From contig CM073197.1 in NCBI GenBank assembly GCA_037042915.1, positions 3,038,001 through 3,102,000 on the forward strand: a stretch of 64,000 nt of DNA. The letters are read 5' to 3'. The notes beneath the pieces were generated by a model. The model was not told where the DNA came from and ran no database searches. It saw only the letters and a list, made by a program, of their open reading frames with translations. Positions 37,853-49,047 of this stretch are shown piece after piece. Made by a program: the position numbers and the translations under genes. Each line of letters starts with the position of its first letter. Positions within the stretch are counted from its first letter, which is position 1. The stretch is from Auricularia sp. M13 (taxonomy: Eukaryota; Basidiomycota; Agaricomycetes; Auriculariales; Auriculariaceae).

Positions 37853-39503
37853 TCACAGCTCGGCGGCTCCGGTGTAACCATGATTTGCCACCGGCTGCGC
37901 CTGAGGTGGATATGGCTGCAGCATGGAAGGGGGTCTACTTCGTATTATTAGTCTCCTCCACTTGTGCGACAATGCACGCACGTGTACTGCTGGTGTTGTG
38001 ACACAGGTCGGGGTGAGGGCGTATGCATGTCATAAGGCGTGCCCGGGTTACTGTACATCGAATGTGTGTTCGGCGCCGGGTCTTCACATCACAATCATCG
38101 GTGAGGTCCAGGTTTTTGTGCCAGCATACTTACCGTAAAGATTCGGTGCTCCCATATTACCAGACTGAGAGTAAGAATACGGTGAGGACTGATCGACCGA
38201 TGGTTGGTTCTGATGCTGATACGGCTGCGCGTCTCCGAGGAATCCGGGCTGGTGGACCATGGCAGGCTCGTATGCAGGTCGAGCGGTGGTGCGGCGGTGG
38301 CGGAGACAGAAGAATACGAGCACAGCGGCGACGATGCCGATGAATGCGAGCCCACCAATGACTCCTCCGACAATCTACCACCGCCAGTAATGAGATAGAA
38401 TGTCGGAAGTGATGAAAAGCTCACTAACCGCGCCTACTGGTGTGCTCTTCTTCTTGACGGACCCTTGGGCGCCGATGTCGGGCTTCTTCTGATCTGCAGT
38501 CGGTGAGACAAACGCACGCTCTTTCACAGTATGACCCACTGGCGAGAGTATTCGCGCTCTGCAAATCAAACTCATCTGAGGTGACAACATCGACAAACGC
38601 CCACGCCGGAATGCGAGTCTGTGCTGGAATCGCGTGGCTGAATCTGTCGGCGGCGTCAATGCGGCTGATGGCGCGCGCGCTACTGAACCCTGCGCGAACC
38701 CGCTCTTGTTGATGTCGCCTGCAGAACAGTTGGTTATCCAACTAGACCACCTACAGGACCAACGTCTCAGTCTTCTACATAGCCATGCGAAAAATTCGCG
38801 CGCGCTTTTGCCATTCCGTGCTGCCCTGACATGCACCGCATGCTGCCTCGTGTATCAGCCGGGCTGTCCGCTGGTGCGCTAGTAAAGCACGCACCAGAAA
38901 CTAGCGAGTATGTGACTGACGAGCAGGCCTACGCGCGGGACTTCCATGAGTTTCAACGACGGGGAGGCGTGCGGAGCGCTTTACGCACGCATCTGCGAAG
39001 GGAAGGCGAGGAAGCGTGTCAGATGCCATCTCCGAGGCTTCCCTGCGCGAGCAGTAGTACGCACGGCGTTGAAAGCGCTGGGTCGCCTGGGCCAACATAG
39101 TGCTGTCCCGCAGGCAGGGAATTTATATTGAATACTGGACTGTCAGTTTTAGTAGTACTTTTGCATCAAGCATAGGGAATCGCGCACCGGTGTCAATACA
39201 GGCGCCCTCGAGGTAGCTAGGCTGCCATGAGCGCACAATCGGGCACGCAGTTGCGGAACACACGAGGCAACTTGGCAAGGACTTTGAGACAGGGAGTTGA
39301 ACATCTAATGCAGCGGTCAATAGTCGTACAAGCTGAAATCGATGCCGCCTCGACATACCCACTCGAATCCAGACATGCATACTGCGTTCGTCTGAGTATC
39401 TCGTGGCGTCAGTACAGCATGCCAGAGTATACAGACTTTTCCCAACCTTCTGCGCGGCTACAAAACGCAGCACGAAGAGCAGCGCCGGCAGGACGACGTT
39501 CAT
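37853..39503 (-). CDS. Secreted-domain, single-pass membrane protein with Cys-rich ectodomain
   Basis: I recognise the architecture from basidiomycete genomes but know no named function. Start 39503 gives the signal peptide MNVVLPALLFVLRFVAAQ. Short exons then spell a Cys-rich ectodomain: a SQSPCQVAS block, HYVGPGDPALSTPC, EAACGACQGSTEWQ, WSSWITNCSAGDINKSGF, and RIPAWAFVDVVTSDEFD. After an intron comes the membrane helix IVGGVIGGLAFIGIVAAVLV followed by FFCLRHRR (positive-inside stop). The cytosolic tail is rich in Pro, Gln, Ser and Tyr (QPYQHQNQPSVDQSSPYSYS; APNTHSMYSNPGTPYDMHTP) and ends QPVANHGYTGAAEL, stop 37853-37855. Could act as a wall or surface sensor; that is inference. Exon borders in the ectodomain are uncertain. 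Confidence 0.6.
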
Positions 39504-40065
39504 CTTGGAGAAAGAGCTAAAACTCGGCCAAACACGGACTCGCGCATGCGGAGTTACCGCACCGGGATCGACACGATAATGCACAGCCACCGGTGCCTGA
39601 GATGTTATATGTATGTACATAGGCGATCCTATGATCAGCATTCTGCGCTGCCCCATCCAGCTCCATTCGTTCCGTGCAAGCGGTGACACTCCTTAATAAC
39701 CATCCCAGGAGATCCCTAATCATTTTTCTTACGAGATTGCATTGCTCGACGAGTTGACCGTCCGAACAGAGTGATATTGTTGAAAAATCCTCTATGACAT
39801 ACTATACTCCTAGTGAAAAGACATGGCGGGGTAAATCCCCGTGAAAAGAACCGACGTATGAACAAGAAGAGTCCAGAGCGATAAGAAAGCCTAGCCTAGC
39901 GTCGACGGACGCGTAGTGTCAAACGAGAGATTACGGACCAAATGAGTGAGTATGCTTAGTGAGAGGGGTTCTCGGAGGAGGTCAGGACCTGAAAGGTCGT
40001 GTTGCAGAAGCCCGGCGCGAAATGACTGCGCTGCTTCGAGATATCCATCGGACCGTGAGAGAAGT
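39504..40065. other. Intergenic, nothing recognised
   Basis: Upstream of the membrane-protein gene and downstream of the priA-like gene. No gene or notable repeat was seen. Confidence 0.5.
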
Positions 40066-41448
40066 TTAGAGGGGCACGCAAGCAGTCGCGTTAGCGGCGA
40101 CGGTGAAACCCCGCTCGCAGGAGGAGACTGAACAGGGAGGATCAGAGTCAAATCAGAAACCTAATTCATGACAACTCACCAACGCAGGAGCCGCGATCGC
40201 AACCGACGTTCCATGCGTGGGGGATGGCGGTGCAGTCCTTGCCCTCGCCCGTAGCCACGCAGCCGCCGCACGACTCGAGCTCGACCTTGGTGTCCAGGCT
40301 AGGCAGAAAAATGAGTAACTGACTCAAACAATCTCGGAATGTCGACTAACCACTCGTATTCGCCACCAAACAGACCCGGAATCGGGCATGCCTGGAGACC
40401 TTTCGGGCACTCGGTCGTGTCGACGCGCTTCTTCTTAAGCGGGCTGGCGCGCTTGGAGGGCTCAGGAGCCGGGGGCTCGCAAGTACAAGGGCGAGGGTTC
40501 CAGCGCCAGCGGCCTGGGCAGGTCGGCTTCGGGGGTGCGGGGAAGTGGGGGACACAGCAGCCCTTGCCGTTGTGCCACGACCAGTCGCTAGGGCACTGAT
40601 TTCCAGGACTGTACAACGAAGATGAGCCTCACCATTGACGACCGCCCAATGATATCCTACTTACGGAGGAGTAGGAGGGTGAGGCGGGCCGCCGTGGGGC
40701 AGGCAGCAGTTGCGCTCGCCCCAGTAGAACTCGCCGCCCTTGCAGGTAGGCTTCGGTGGCGCGTGGCAGCACTGGTCGCTGGGAGACCAAACGTCCGTGC
40801 CGCAAGACGGCGGGCTCTGGAACCCGGGCTGCTTGGGAACGCAGATGCTGTTTGCCTCGCGCCAATACCAGCCAGACGGGCACGACGATCCACGGCTATA
40901 TGAAGGAGCAGATAAGCAGCCAATCTCATTGGTGGATGCGAGGAGAAAATCGACTCACGGAGGTTGGGGAGGGTTGGTCGGGCCACCCTTGACGATGCAA
41001 GTGCCGAGGAAGTCATACCAAAATTTGTTGTTGCCGCACTTGGGAGGCTTGCAAGCGAAGGCGGAGACGTCCCAGACATAGTTGTTGCCGCAGGACACGG
41101 CGTTTGCCACTTGGGCGTTCTTGGGCGCACAGGAGTTAAGTGAAGGCGACCAGTACCACTTGTCCGGGCAGCCGGTCAGAGCGCTATCACGAAACGATAT
41201 GAGAGACCATGACAATTCCAAGCGAGGGAGTCGTAACTCACGGAGGATCCACGATGTTAGCGGGACCGCCCTTGGGAAGACTGCGGAACGAATCAGCACT
41301 CTCGCCGTTGGCGATGCGATGCGAGCGAGTCTCACCAGATGTTCTTGGCCGTCCATAAAAACTTGTTGGTACCGCAGTTGGTGGCGATAACCGATCCGGT
41401 GAGAGAGGCAATGAGTGCGAGGCTGGAAAGAGAGTGGGGGCCGACCAT
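40066..41448 (-). CDS. priA/CPL1-like Cys-rich secreted protein
   Basis: Secreted Cys-rich protein related to Lentinula priA and the Cryptococcus CPL1 type; in those fungi it is linked to fruiting or to capsule/host interaction. Start 41448 ([20 protein letters not shown]) is a signal peptide. It then runs through repeated modules of the form CG...W...C.PK...[95 protein letters not shown], each ended by an intron in a Pro-Pro turn. The C-terminal CPL1-like domain starts [13 protein letters not shown] and continues [52 protein letters not shown], stop 40066-40068. Complete. Confidence 0.88.
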
Positions 41449-42880
41449 GGCTGCCGGACACAGAGAGGGAAAGAGGGAAGGAACCGAGGAGGGTGAGAGC
41501 GAGAAAACTCTCTCGCGTTTCTGGTTATAAACCTGTAGCTTCGGAGCCGCTCTGGATCCTCTCAGGGTGAACGCGGTGCTTGACCGTTTCGTGTTGAGCG
41601 CTACGCTATGTCATTAGCGCCAACCTCCTTTTCCTTCGCTGCGGCGCCTTCCCTTTCAGCCCACAGAAATCCTCAATGCGAAAAGAATCCTCCTCTGTCC
41701 CTCAGTGCGGTTTTCCAGGTTATAAGGACAGTTCTTGAGCAGGATGCCGGATACTCGGTTTCCGAAATCGGCCGGGATTGTCGCTTGCATCGCAGGAATA
41801 GACCGCGCCAAGGCAAAATCCAGTCTAATGCTAGCACGGCAACCAGGCGTGAGTTCGTGTCAACAGCCCTTTGAGCGATCGTGTCGCGGGTTGCCAACTC
41901 GCGTGCCTGAGGACTGGGCTTCAGGTGCCACGCAGCGTCGCCGTTGAGGTCCGCAACCAGAGCGGCAGCGGCAATTAATATTCGGCGCTTATGAAACATG
42001 ATAGGAGAAAGCCCTGGGAAAAACACGTCGATGTACAGCTTCGACAACCAGAAGCCATGGATCCGACGACCAGACCGACGACTGACAGGTCGATCCCGGA
42101 TACTGAGAACGCCGTTAAACTTCTTGTCCTTTCCGATTCCGAATAAGCTACCAGCCTGCATTGATGCGGTTTAGTAGCTGTGTGTGTACTTCGGGGAGCT
42201 GTGCGTTGTCCAACTCGAGGAGGCTCCGCCGAACGAGAAACAGCGGATGTACCGAGGCATCAGCGTGGGCCACAGGGTGTACTGTTCAGCAACGTAGGAA
42301 CCGACGACAAGAGTCGTGCCTGAGTTCCTGGGAGAGCAGTGCATAGCGTAGAACTTAGCGGGGCTTCAGTCTAGGCCACAAAGTTCCATCGACGACAACG
42401 TATCCGTTGCATGCATGGGCAGTTGAAGCTATGAGCCAGAGCAGATTCTCCGGGGCCGGCAAAGCTCATGGCAGGCAGATGCAAGAAAGGAACATCGAAA
42501 TAGGCTCGCTGGACTACTCGGAGTCACTCGACGAGGCAGCGTGTGTCATTTGCCCTGGCATGCACCAGCAGCGCTAACCTCCTATGAGGACAAGACCCTG
42601 AGTTATCTCGAGGCGAGCGTTGAGCGCGTTGAACAAAACACAGCGCAGCCTTCGTAGAAGAGAGGTGACCGTAACCAGAAGAGCGCAGTGCGCTCGGATG
42701 TATATCCCCCAGCCCCGGACTTAGCATGAGCAGTGCGAAACATTTCCCGCCCCACGTGTAGTTAGTTGCATCACGAATCGGTATATCATGCAGCAGAACA
42801 GCATACAAATTCGGAAAACCAAGGAAACAAAGTACTAAGGTCGCGAGGTACATAGAGCTAGGGTAGTGCGCACGCAGCTC
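41449..42880. other. Intergenic, about 1.4 kb, no supported gene
   Basis: Several short frames only. A minus-strand frame at 42524-42853 begins with a hydrophobic stretch but has no family motif, and another short stretch reads NGYVVVDGTLWP without a surrounding frame. Possibly a decayed gene; not supported further. Confidence 0.45.
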
Positions 42881-44175
42881 TCAATCGTCCGTCAGATCTA
42901 TGACAGTACCGGCAGCGGCACCGACTTCGATCTCCGAGGGTACTTCGCGCTTGACAGCGCGTCGTGAAGAGCCGGGCTCGTCATCAGCCGTGAGGTCTAC
43001 GACCGCCCCTACAGCGAAGGGAAAGGGCTCGCGCTTCACGTTTGGCGGAGGCTGGCCGAGATCATCTGCCAGTCGCGCTTCGATGTTGCGCATCTCATCC
43101 TACAGCAGATGAGCATGTCAGCATGGAGAGATACAAGCGACTGACCTTGAGCTCTCGCAAACGCCGACGCGCTTCATCGTGCTCCTCAACGCAAATGCGC
43201 TTCGCTGGCTTCACATCTTCAGGCTCAACGTCTGCGCCTTGTGAGGCGTCGCGCTGCCGTTTATCGCCCAATGCTGCAGGTCGTTTGACTTGAATAATAT
43301 CCTGGGCGACAAGGTAATCTGATCAAGCTCAGTCTAGAAATTGCACGGGGAGCGAGCGCCGACCGCACCTCGGGATCTATACTTGAAGACGAAAGCGACG
43401 TACGGAATAGGATCGCTGGATTTATATGGTCGCGATTTCACCAAATGGGTTCGTTTCGCTTCCTCCAGCTCGCCCGTGCTATGGCCCGGTCAAAAGCACG
43501 TTAAGACACGTATACGTGCACGCACGACACAGATTGACCCCCGAGGACGCGCTTCTTGTTACGTTCATGCACAACCGGTTTCGGAATGTCGTAACGATGC
43601 GTGCTATAATCCAGTTCGTCCTCTGAATCGACCTTTCTTCGGTCAATGACGACTTTGATAGTGCCGAGGTCGTCTTCTTTGCCACCAGGAGCACTGTATT
43701 TGGGGTCGTCTAAGCTGGGTAAGCCACTGTCGCGGTGTTCCGGTGGCAGAGTGGTTACACACCTGTTACGTGAAGAGGTGCGAATTGAAAACGCGTGTAT
43801 GTGATGGGGGTAGGTCTGAACCCAGCGTGCGTGTGGTCTGTATCATTTGGAACCCAACGTTTGACCACGGCCCCGTCTATGTGAATGACCTGGCGAGTTC
43901 TTGGACGACGTCCTTCTCGAACCTGTCGAACGGCGATGCTGAATGGCTGCCGTATGCTTCATTGAGCGCGGGTCACAATAGAAACAAGAATAGTGTACAA
44001 TACCTTTCCCACTTCGCTTGCAATCCAGCCGGTAACGGTACGCTCATCCACATTGGGCAAGTAGGTTTCGAGTTCCTTGCCCTCGCAAACAATGGCGGCC
44101 TGGTAGCCTGAAGTGTAGATTAAACATCAGGTCACGGATATTTCATGACTCTGGTGTACCGTGCAGTTCGAGCAT
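42881..44175 (-). CDS. DUF7918 domain protein 2, with SUMO-interaction-like motifs
   Basis: Paralog of the gene at 14170-16021. Start 44175: MLELHG, an intron, then YQAAIVCEGKELETYL and ERTVTGWIASEVGK. The next join gives EVGKPFSIAVRQ, then VIHIDGAVVKRWVPNDTD. Later exons give LPSLDDPKYSAPGGKEDDLG with TIKVVIDRRK, YDIPKPVVHERNKKRVLGG, GELEEAKRTHLVKSRPYKSS and DPIPYVAFVFKYR, which is the complete DUF7918 domain. The tail has DYLVAQDIIQVKRPAALG, a basic/acidic segment DEARRRLRELK, and two hydrophobic-acidic motifs VVDLTADDE and VIDLTDD at the very end, which match SUMO-interaction motifs. Stop TGA 42881-42883. Biochemical role unknown; the tail suggests nuclear SUMO-linked partners (inference). 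Confidence 0.8.
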
Positions 44176-44475
44176 GCGCGCAACGTCGCACTTGTACGTA
44201 GACAACGGTGGTGCAAGGTGAAAGACAGCTTGGAAGCGCCGGCTCGGAGAATCTCCGCGATAACGGGTTTAACGCTACCAAGAGCTCGGCGCCTTTTGAA
44301 AGACAAAAATCGTCTCAGTTGAACGGCAAGGTACCCAACCCTAGAGTTCTGATGACTTGGCCATTGTGTTTTAGGTGATGCATCGCATTAAATTGAGTAA
44401 CCAAGGTCTGTAATACATGGACAATTTCAGTGAGCACTTCAATCTGAGTTCAATCGTTCGTGGCAAAGGAACCAA

Positions 44476-45483
44476 TCAGTCACTCGAATTTAGGGGGCTC
44501 CAGATGGGCTCGTCGTGTGCCCAAAGGCTTTCTTGCCGCGAAATATGACGCTGCCAGGCCTCCACGGCGCATTTAATGCCGAGCGGGTCGCGGCCCACGA
44601 CGACGTTTCGAACACGGCGCAGGAAAAGTCGCTGGTCCCGCCACGTGGCCAAATTCATAAAATCATTGCGCCGCGGCATGCGCGGGCTACTTGAGGACGA
44701 TACCAGCGGCGCGGGGATGCGGCACGTCATCGCCTCAAGCGCGGGCAAGTGCAAGTGCCACCCGGCCATGGCGTTGTAGCTGGAGATGTAAACGCCGTAG
44801 GACCCCCAATAGGCCGGCTCGTCGTAGCTGAATTGCGTGACGTGCGCGAACGGGTTTTCCTCCCCGGTTCGGTCGCGGTCTTCGTTGTAGAAGACGTCGA
44901 GACCCGTGAGTGCCGCCGAACTCGCCATGTGGAGATGCGTGAGGCGCAGAGGCCGTCGAAGGGCCAGGCGCTGGAAGAACGCGTCGAAGCCGCCGTTTCC
45001 AAAGCCGAGGCGCGACTCTTTGTCCAGCACGGGCTCCCAGAAGACCGCGAGCGGGCAAAGAATCGAGACGTGTGTCAGCGATTTTAAGTCGGCATCGCTC
45101 TTGCGCACGATGATCTCGCAGAGGATGTCCAGCGGGGCCTGGATGGCCCAGATCATAGAACCCGAAGCGCAGAATTTCACGAGAGAAACCAGAGCGGCCA
45201 CGAGCGCCGGGTAGTAATCCCAGCTCAACGCCCTGCCGAGGTTGATTGATATATCCTGGACATATTTCGCTGCTGGAGTAGGTGCATTCCTGAATGCAAG
45301 CACTTTGTGTTCAGAATCTAGGGCGATAGAGCGGTACAGATGCAATAGAGCGATGGAATTGAAACTGCGGGATGCGCGTGCAGTCCTGGCAAGTGTTGGT
45401 CCGTCGTCGTGCGCATGTAGTAGAATGAGGTCCACGAGTTCAATTGGCAGAGGTGGTACAGTGCGAATGCCTCGGATGTTCAT
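44476..45483 (-). CDS. F-box-like protein, single exon
   Basis: 335-residue uninterrupted frame starting MNIRGIRTVPPLPIELVDLI. The segment LPIELVDLILLHAHDDGPTL followed by ARTARASRSFNSIALLHLYR fits the degenerate F-box plus first linker found in the many expanded basidiomycete F-box-like proteins, usually SCF ubiquitin-ligase adaptors. The rest (ADLKSLTHVSILCPLAVFWE; THLHMASSAALTGLDVFY) suggests irregular leucine-rich or similar substrate-facing helices, not assignable. No intron needed, which is unlike its neighbours. Partner and target unknown. Confidence 0.7.
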   Translation of the reverse strand: MNIRGIRTVPPLPIELVDLILLHAHDDGPTLARTARASRSFNSIALLHLYRSIALDSEHKVLAFRNAPTPAAKYVQDISINLGRALSWDYYPALVAALVSLVKFCASGSMIWAIQAPLDILCEIIVRKSDADLKSLTHVSILCPLAVFWEPVLDKESRLGFGNGGFDAFFQRLALRRPLRLTHLHMASSAALTGLDVFYNEDRDRTGEENPFAHVTQFSYDEPAYWGSYGVYISSYNAMAGWHLHLPALEAMTCRIPAPLVSSSSSPRMPRRNDFMNLATWRDQRLFLRRVRNVVVGRDPLGIKCAVEAWQRHISRQESLWAHDEPIWSPLNSSD

Positions 45484-46338
45484 TTGCAGGCCAAGTAGCA
45501 GTTTGGCACATCACGCAGCGCTGCTTATTCAGGCGATAATTATAACGCCATTCTAAACTCCGCTCCAACTTCCAGGCACGCGTCAAATCGTGCCAACTCC
45601 GACCGGATGTGCTTTTCTTTCCCCGTCCATCTTCGATCTTCACCTGGTTCTTGTGGCCCCTGGCTGTGATGATCTTTGCCTCGAAAGCCTTGGCATCGCC
45701 AACCGATTAGATTGCTTATTGTCTACCTGTGAACTGTGTTCCACTAGGATCTTTCTTGGCAGTGTCCAACCACGACTGTCGGTGTGGATACATGCATATG
45801 CCTCGTTCTTATGCCGTACTCCGTTCCGGCGATATGTACTGTGCACCTCTTCAGGTCACGATGACTCGACTCTATCAAAAACCTGGTGATCCGTGACAAA
45901 CGTTGGGCTCGGCGAACAGCTGCAGGCGAACCTGGTAGTCGGCCCAGTCTCCCCTTCATGCCTGCTGTCACGTTGTGTCACGAAAACCGAAGCTACAGTC
46001 CGTACCAGCTAACCACATCTTGCTGTATGGAATCATCTCGACTTGAAGACTTGAAAGCTCTCGAATAACGGAGCCTTCAGCGCTGTGCTTGCTGTGCCAT
46101 CGTGACGGCCAACTGCATCTGACTGGAAAGCACAGCAATGGCGACAACATGGCTGATCCCTTGGTACTTCCACGCAGCATATATAAATCCCTGCCATGCA
46201 AAGTGGGGCACCCACGATTTTTCTCTTTCACTTTCGCCTTCGTCCCTGACACTTTTCTTCTTTTCTTTCGCCTTCGCCGCTCAAAGTGCGCTGCTCTCTA
46301 ATTACGCCCACTGCGGTGGCATGCTCACCGTTCCCCAG
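45484..46338. other. Intergenic, promoter of the next gene
   Basis: No gene supported. It holds the divergent upstream regions of the F-box-like gene and of the small secreted protein gene. Confidence 0.5.
46180..46188 (+). promoter_or_regulatory. TATA box
   Basis: TATATAAAT about 150 bases before the start of the small secreted protein, followed by a CT-rich stretch (TTTTCTCTTTCACTTTCGCC) typical of fungal transcription starts. Confidence 0.55.
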
Positions 46339-46946
46339 ATGCACTTCAACACCCTCGCTGCCTTTGCCCTTGCCGCTGCCGCTGCCGTCAGCGCTGCGCC
46401 CATGAAGCGTCAGGATATTCAGCTTCCGGTACGCCCTGGCATCCACCTGAGTGTTCATCCGCATTGACATGCCGGCAGACGACCGCCAGCATCTGGCTGG
46501 AGCGCTCTGAAGAGCTGGCGAAGCAGTCGGCGCCGGAAGCGACGGGCGCGTACCTGATGAAGGACGGCCTGCTCTTCCAGTACTCCTCCGCGCCATCCGT
46601 GGACGAGTCCGAAGGCGCAGAGCTGCCCGCGGCCGAGGCGTACACCATTATCCCGCTCGGCGGCCCCGCGCCGGACGACCAGGTCGTGCGCGTCCAGTAC
46701 AACGGCCACACGTGCCGCAAGCGCGGTGGGATGTACCTCGACTGCCTCGACCTCGACGGCACGCTGCCCGAGTTCCTGCTGCGCGCCAAGTATCGCGCGG
46801 AGCAGGGCAAGTGGCAGCTGCTCGGCGGCGAGCGCTCCTTCTCCACCCTCCCGACGCAGGACGCGAATGTCATGCAGGTCGCCTCGAAGCCCGAGCACGT
46901 CAGCGGCTGGACGATGTGGCTCGAGGAGGCGGGAAAGACCCTGTGA
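46339..46946 (+). CDS. Small secreted protein, unknown family
   Basis: Two exons. The start at 46339 gives a clean signal peptide, MHFNTLAAFALAAAAAVSAA, followed by PMKRQDIQLP with a possible KR processing site; an upstream in-frame ATG at 46321 adds six residues. The intron (about 46430-46480) joins LP to TTASIWLERSEELAKQS. The mature part of about 155 residues includes GAYLMKDGLLFQYSSAPS, AYTIIPLGGPAPDDQVVRVQ and CRKRGGMYLDCLDLDG with two cysteines, and ends MWLEEAGKTL, stop 46944-46946. I do not recognise a domain. Intact, likely secreted. Confidence 0.7.
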
Positions 46947-47988
46947 ACTCAGGGTTTATCCGTTTAGTGCGGATTGCGAGCTCGTTGGCGTAGGACAACG
47001 CTGTTCACACCGTGTAACTCGTTGCTCCACTTTTTATCAATTTTATTTATTTGGTCATTATCGCTCGCTCCTTGCGTTTGTGCTAAGCGTTGGACGTGCA
47101 GGGACCCGGAGGCACAAGCGTCACTGTCTTGAAGTAACATGTCGTCGCGTTCACCATGGAGAGGCCGGACGGGATCGCAACACCATTCCCGTCGTTCTTG
47201 ACATTCTGCGACGCCTGGCACGCAGCTTGCACTCCAGTGGAAGTCTTCGCCGTGAGGTAGACGTCCGAGAACGTGATGTCGTATGCCCACTGGTCAGACT
47301 GCGAGCCGTAAAGCCTGGAGAGTATGAAGATCAGCAATTCGCGCGTCTAACCGCGAGTCTGCCACACGCACTCGGATTCACACAGGAAGAACTGCGCGTT
47401 GGAATCGCCCGCCGCGTTCGTCGCAAAACCCAGCTCTGGGAACTCATTAAATACGGTTCATTGCGGTGTCAGTAGCTACGTACTGCTCGCGGCCTCGTTC
47501 TGCTGGATTGACAGGCCAGCGGCCTTACCGGACGAGACGCGCGCCGTCTGCGTCCAGTTACCGCTCGCGTATTTGGCGGTGCTGACGACTTTGTCGCCCT
47601 CTCCCAGCCAGATACCATTGCTCTCGGCGACCTGCCCGGCGTTTCCAACCATCCAGAGCTGACAAGCCGGTGAGTTCTGCGCAACGTGTTAGAAGATCGT
47701 TACTACATACTGCAATGGCCCAGATGGTGCCGAAACTTGGGTTCGGGTTCACGTAGGACGGCGCGCTGGAGCGGTACTGCAGCACGGGTTGTACGACGCC
47801 CGGCCTGCCCTGTGCCCATCCCGGTTCGACGCCGCACTATGTGGTCGGAAGGTCAGGTGACGCGGCAAGGTGGTGTGGCTTGCATACCCAGAAGTACTAC
47901 AGGCTTATGAGGACGTGTCAAGGCAAGGTGAAGCATACTAGACATACCCAAGGCCCCGTCGTCACCGACGCGGGCGGCTGCGCGGGGA

Positions 47989-47997
47989 CAGTCAGCG
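47989..47997. repeat. Target-site duplication of the DNA element, left copy
   Basis: CAGTCAGCG, identical to 53506-53514. Because of base identity at the edge the true duplication may be 8 or 9 bases. Confidence 0.8.
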
Positions 47998-48007
47998 GGG
48001 GGTAGAG

Positions 48008-48045
48008 AAAGTGACGCGCAGAGACGCGCAGAGACGCGCAGAGCA
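48008..48045. repeat. Left terminal GACGCGCAGA array
   Basis: AAAGTGACGCGCA followed by three tandem GAGACGCGCA units. Mirror image of the right end (53455-53495). Confidence 0.85.
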
Positions 48046-48180
48046 TATCTCCCTCAAATCTTTACATAATCACACGATCCTTACCTCAATAGATAGCCAA
48101 TATTTTTCCAAATATTATAGTGATTTTAGCTGAGTTTTAAAGGCCCTAAATCCGGCAATGTTCGTTAATATGTCTAAATG

Positions 48181-48233
48181 TGCGCGTCACTCTTGCGCGT
48201 CACCGCGCATCTCCCTGCGCGTCATGCGCGTCT
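48181..48233. repeat. Left subterminal GCGCGTCAC array
   Basis: Four to five copies of GCGCGTCAC/GCGCGTC in 53 bases, in the orientation opposite to the left terminal array; likely transposase binding sites by analogy with other DNA elements. Confidence 0.75.
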
Positions 48234-49047
48234 GCCCCTGGGAGGTATGTAACTACATGAAATCATATTATAAGCCTGTAAGATGGCTTACTACACCAGA
48301 ATTGCCTCTTGGACAGTCACTGTCACACGTGAGTTGAATGCAAATGCACAATCTCAACTTCGAGCTCAGACCTTCTGGCTAACCTGCATCCAGACGCATA
48401 CAATGAGCTATGAAGGATGAGTTCCTAAGTGAGGCTTGTCATGCATTGGGAGGGAAGTGGTCTTGCAGTGTTTCTGTCCTATGAATGGCTGACCTTGAAT
48501 CTGAGTATAATTTCGAAGTCAGCTGTTTGCTCCTTGTCTTCCTACCACCACCATCGCTTCCCTGCTTCCACTCTACCTCAAACTTGTCACCCCTCAGGGT
48601 AAAATCACTTCGTGTGGTTTATCCTTAGTTGCTCTCATTTGAGAACGATTAAAAATCTTACTGTTCTCATTTGAGAGCGGTTAATCCTACACCTTGTGGA
48701 CCGGCTTCTGATTCGTGGCGCTCTGTGCTCATCCCAGATTTTGGTGATAGAGTACTATATTCCTGCTCCTGACTTTGCCTGTGTCTCTGTGCTGGGGACA
48801 GGTGGTAACCTTTGCAGCGCCTTGTTTAGGATACTACTGCGTATACTGGCAACAATCCTTGTCTGCACTCTCTGTTGGGCTCTGGTCTTGTGTCTCTGCT
48901 CTGTTAGCTTCTGTGTCTAGTATCTGGATACTGCTGTCTTTACTTTGTGGTTATGCTCGCTCCAGGAACCTGCTAATCGCTTTATTGATTCTGGTAATTA
49001 TCTCCTGTGGAGGTATCTATTAATCTGACCATATTATAGGTTCTGTG

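Noticed and set aside
41608-42161. Frames on both strands upstream of the priA-like gene
   Set aside because: Neither strand shows a signal peptide, a domain or consistent splice sites.
42400-42853. Possible decayed oxidoreductase (NGYVVVDGTLWP stretch) and a hydrophobic frame
   Set aside because: One short resemblance without a surrounding frame or cofactor motif is not enough.
48008-48233. CRISPR-like regular repeats
   Set aside because: The repeats are about 10 bases, without unique spacers, and are terminal arrays of a eukaryotic transposon.
48775-49023. Hydrophobic 82-residue frame in the DNA transposon
   Set aside because: AT- and T-rich sequence gives hydrophobic codons by chance; no start context or conserved motif was seen, so it was not called as a membrane protein.
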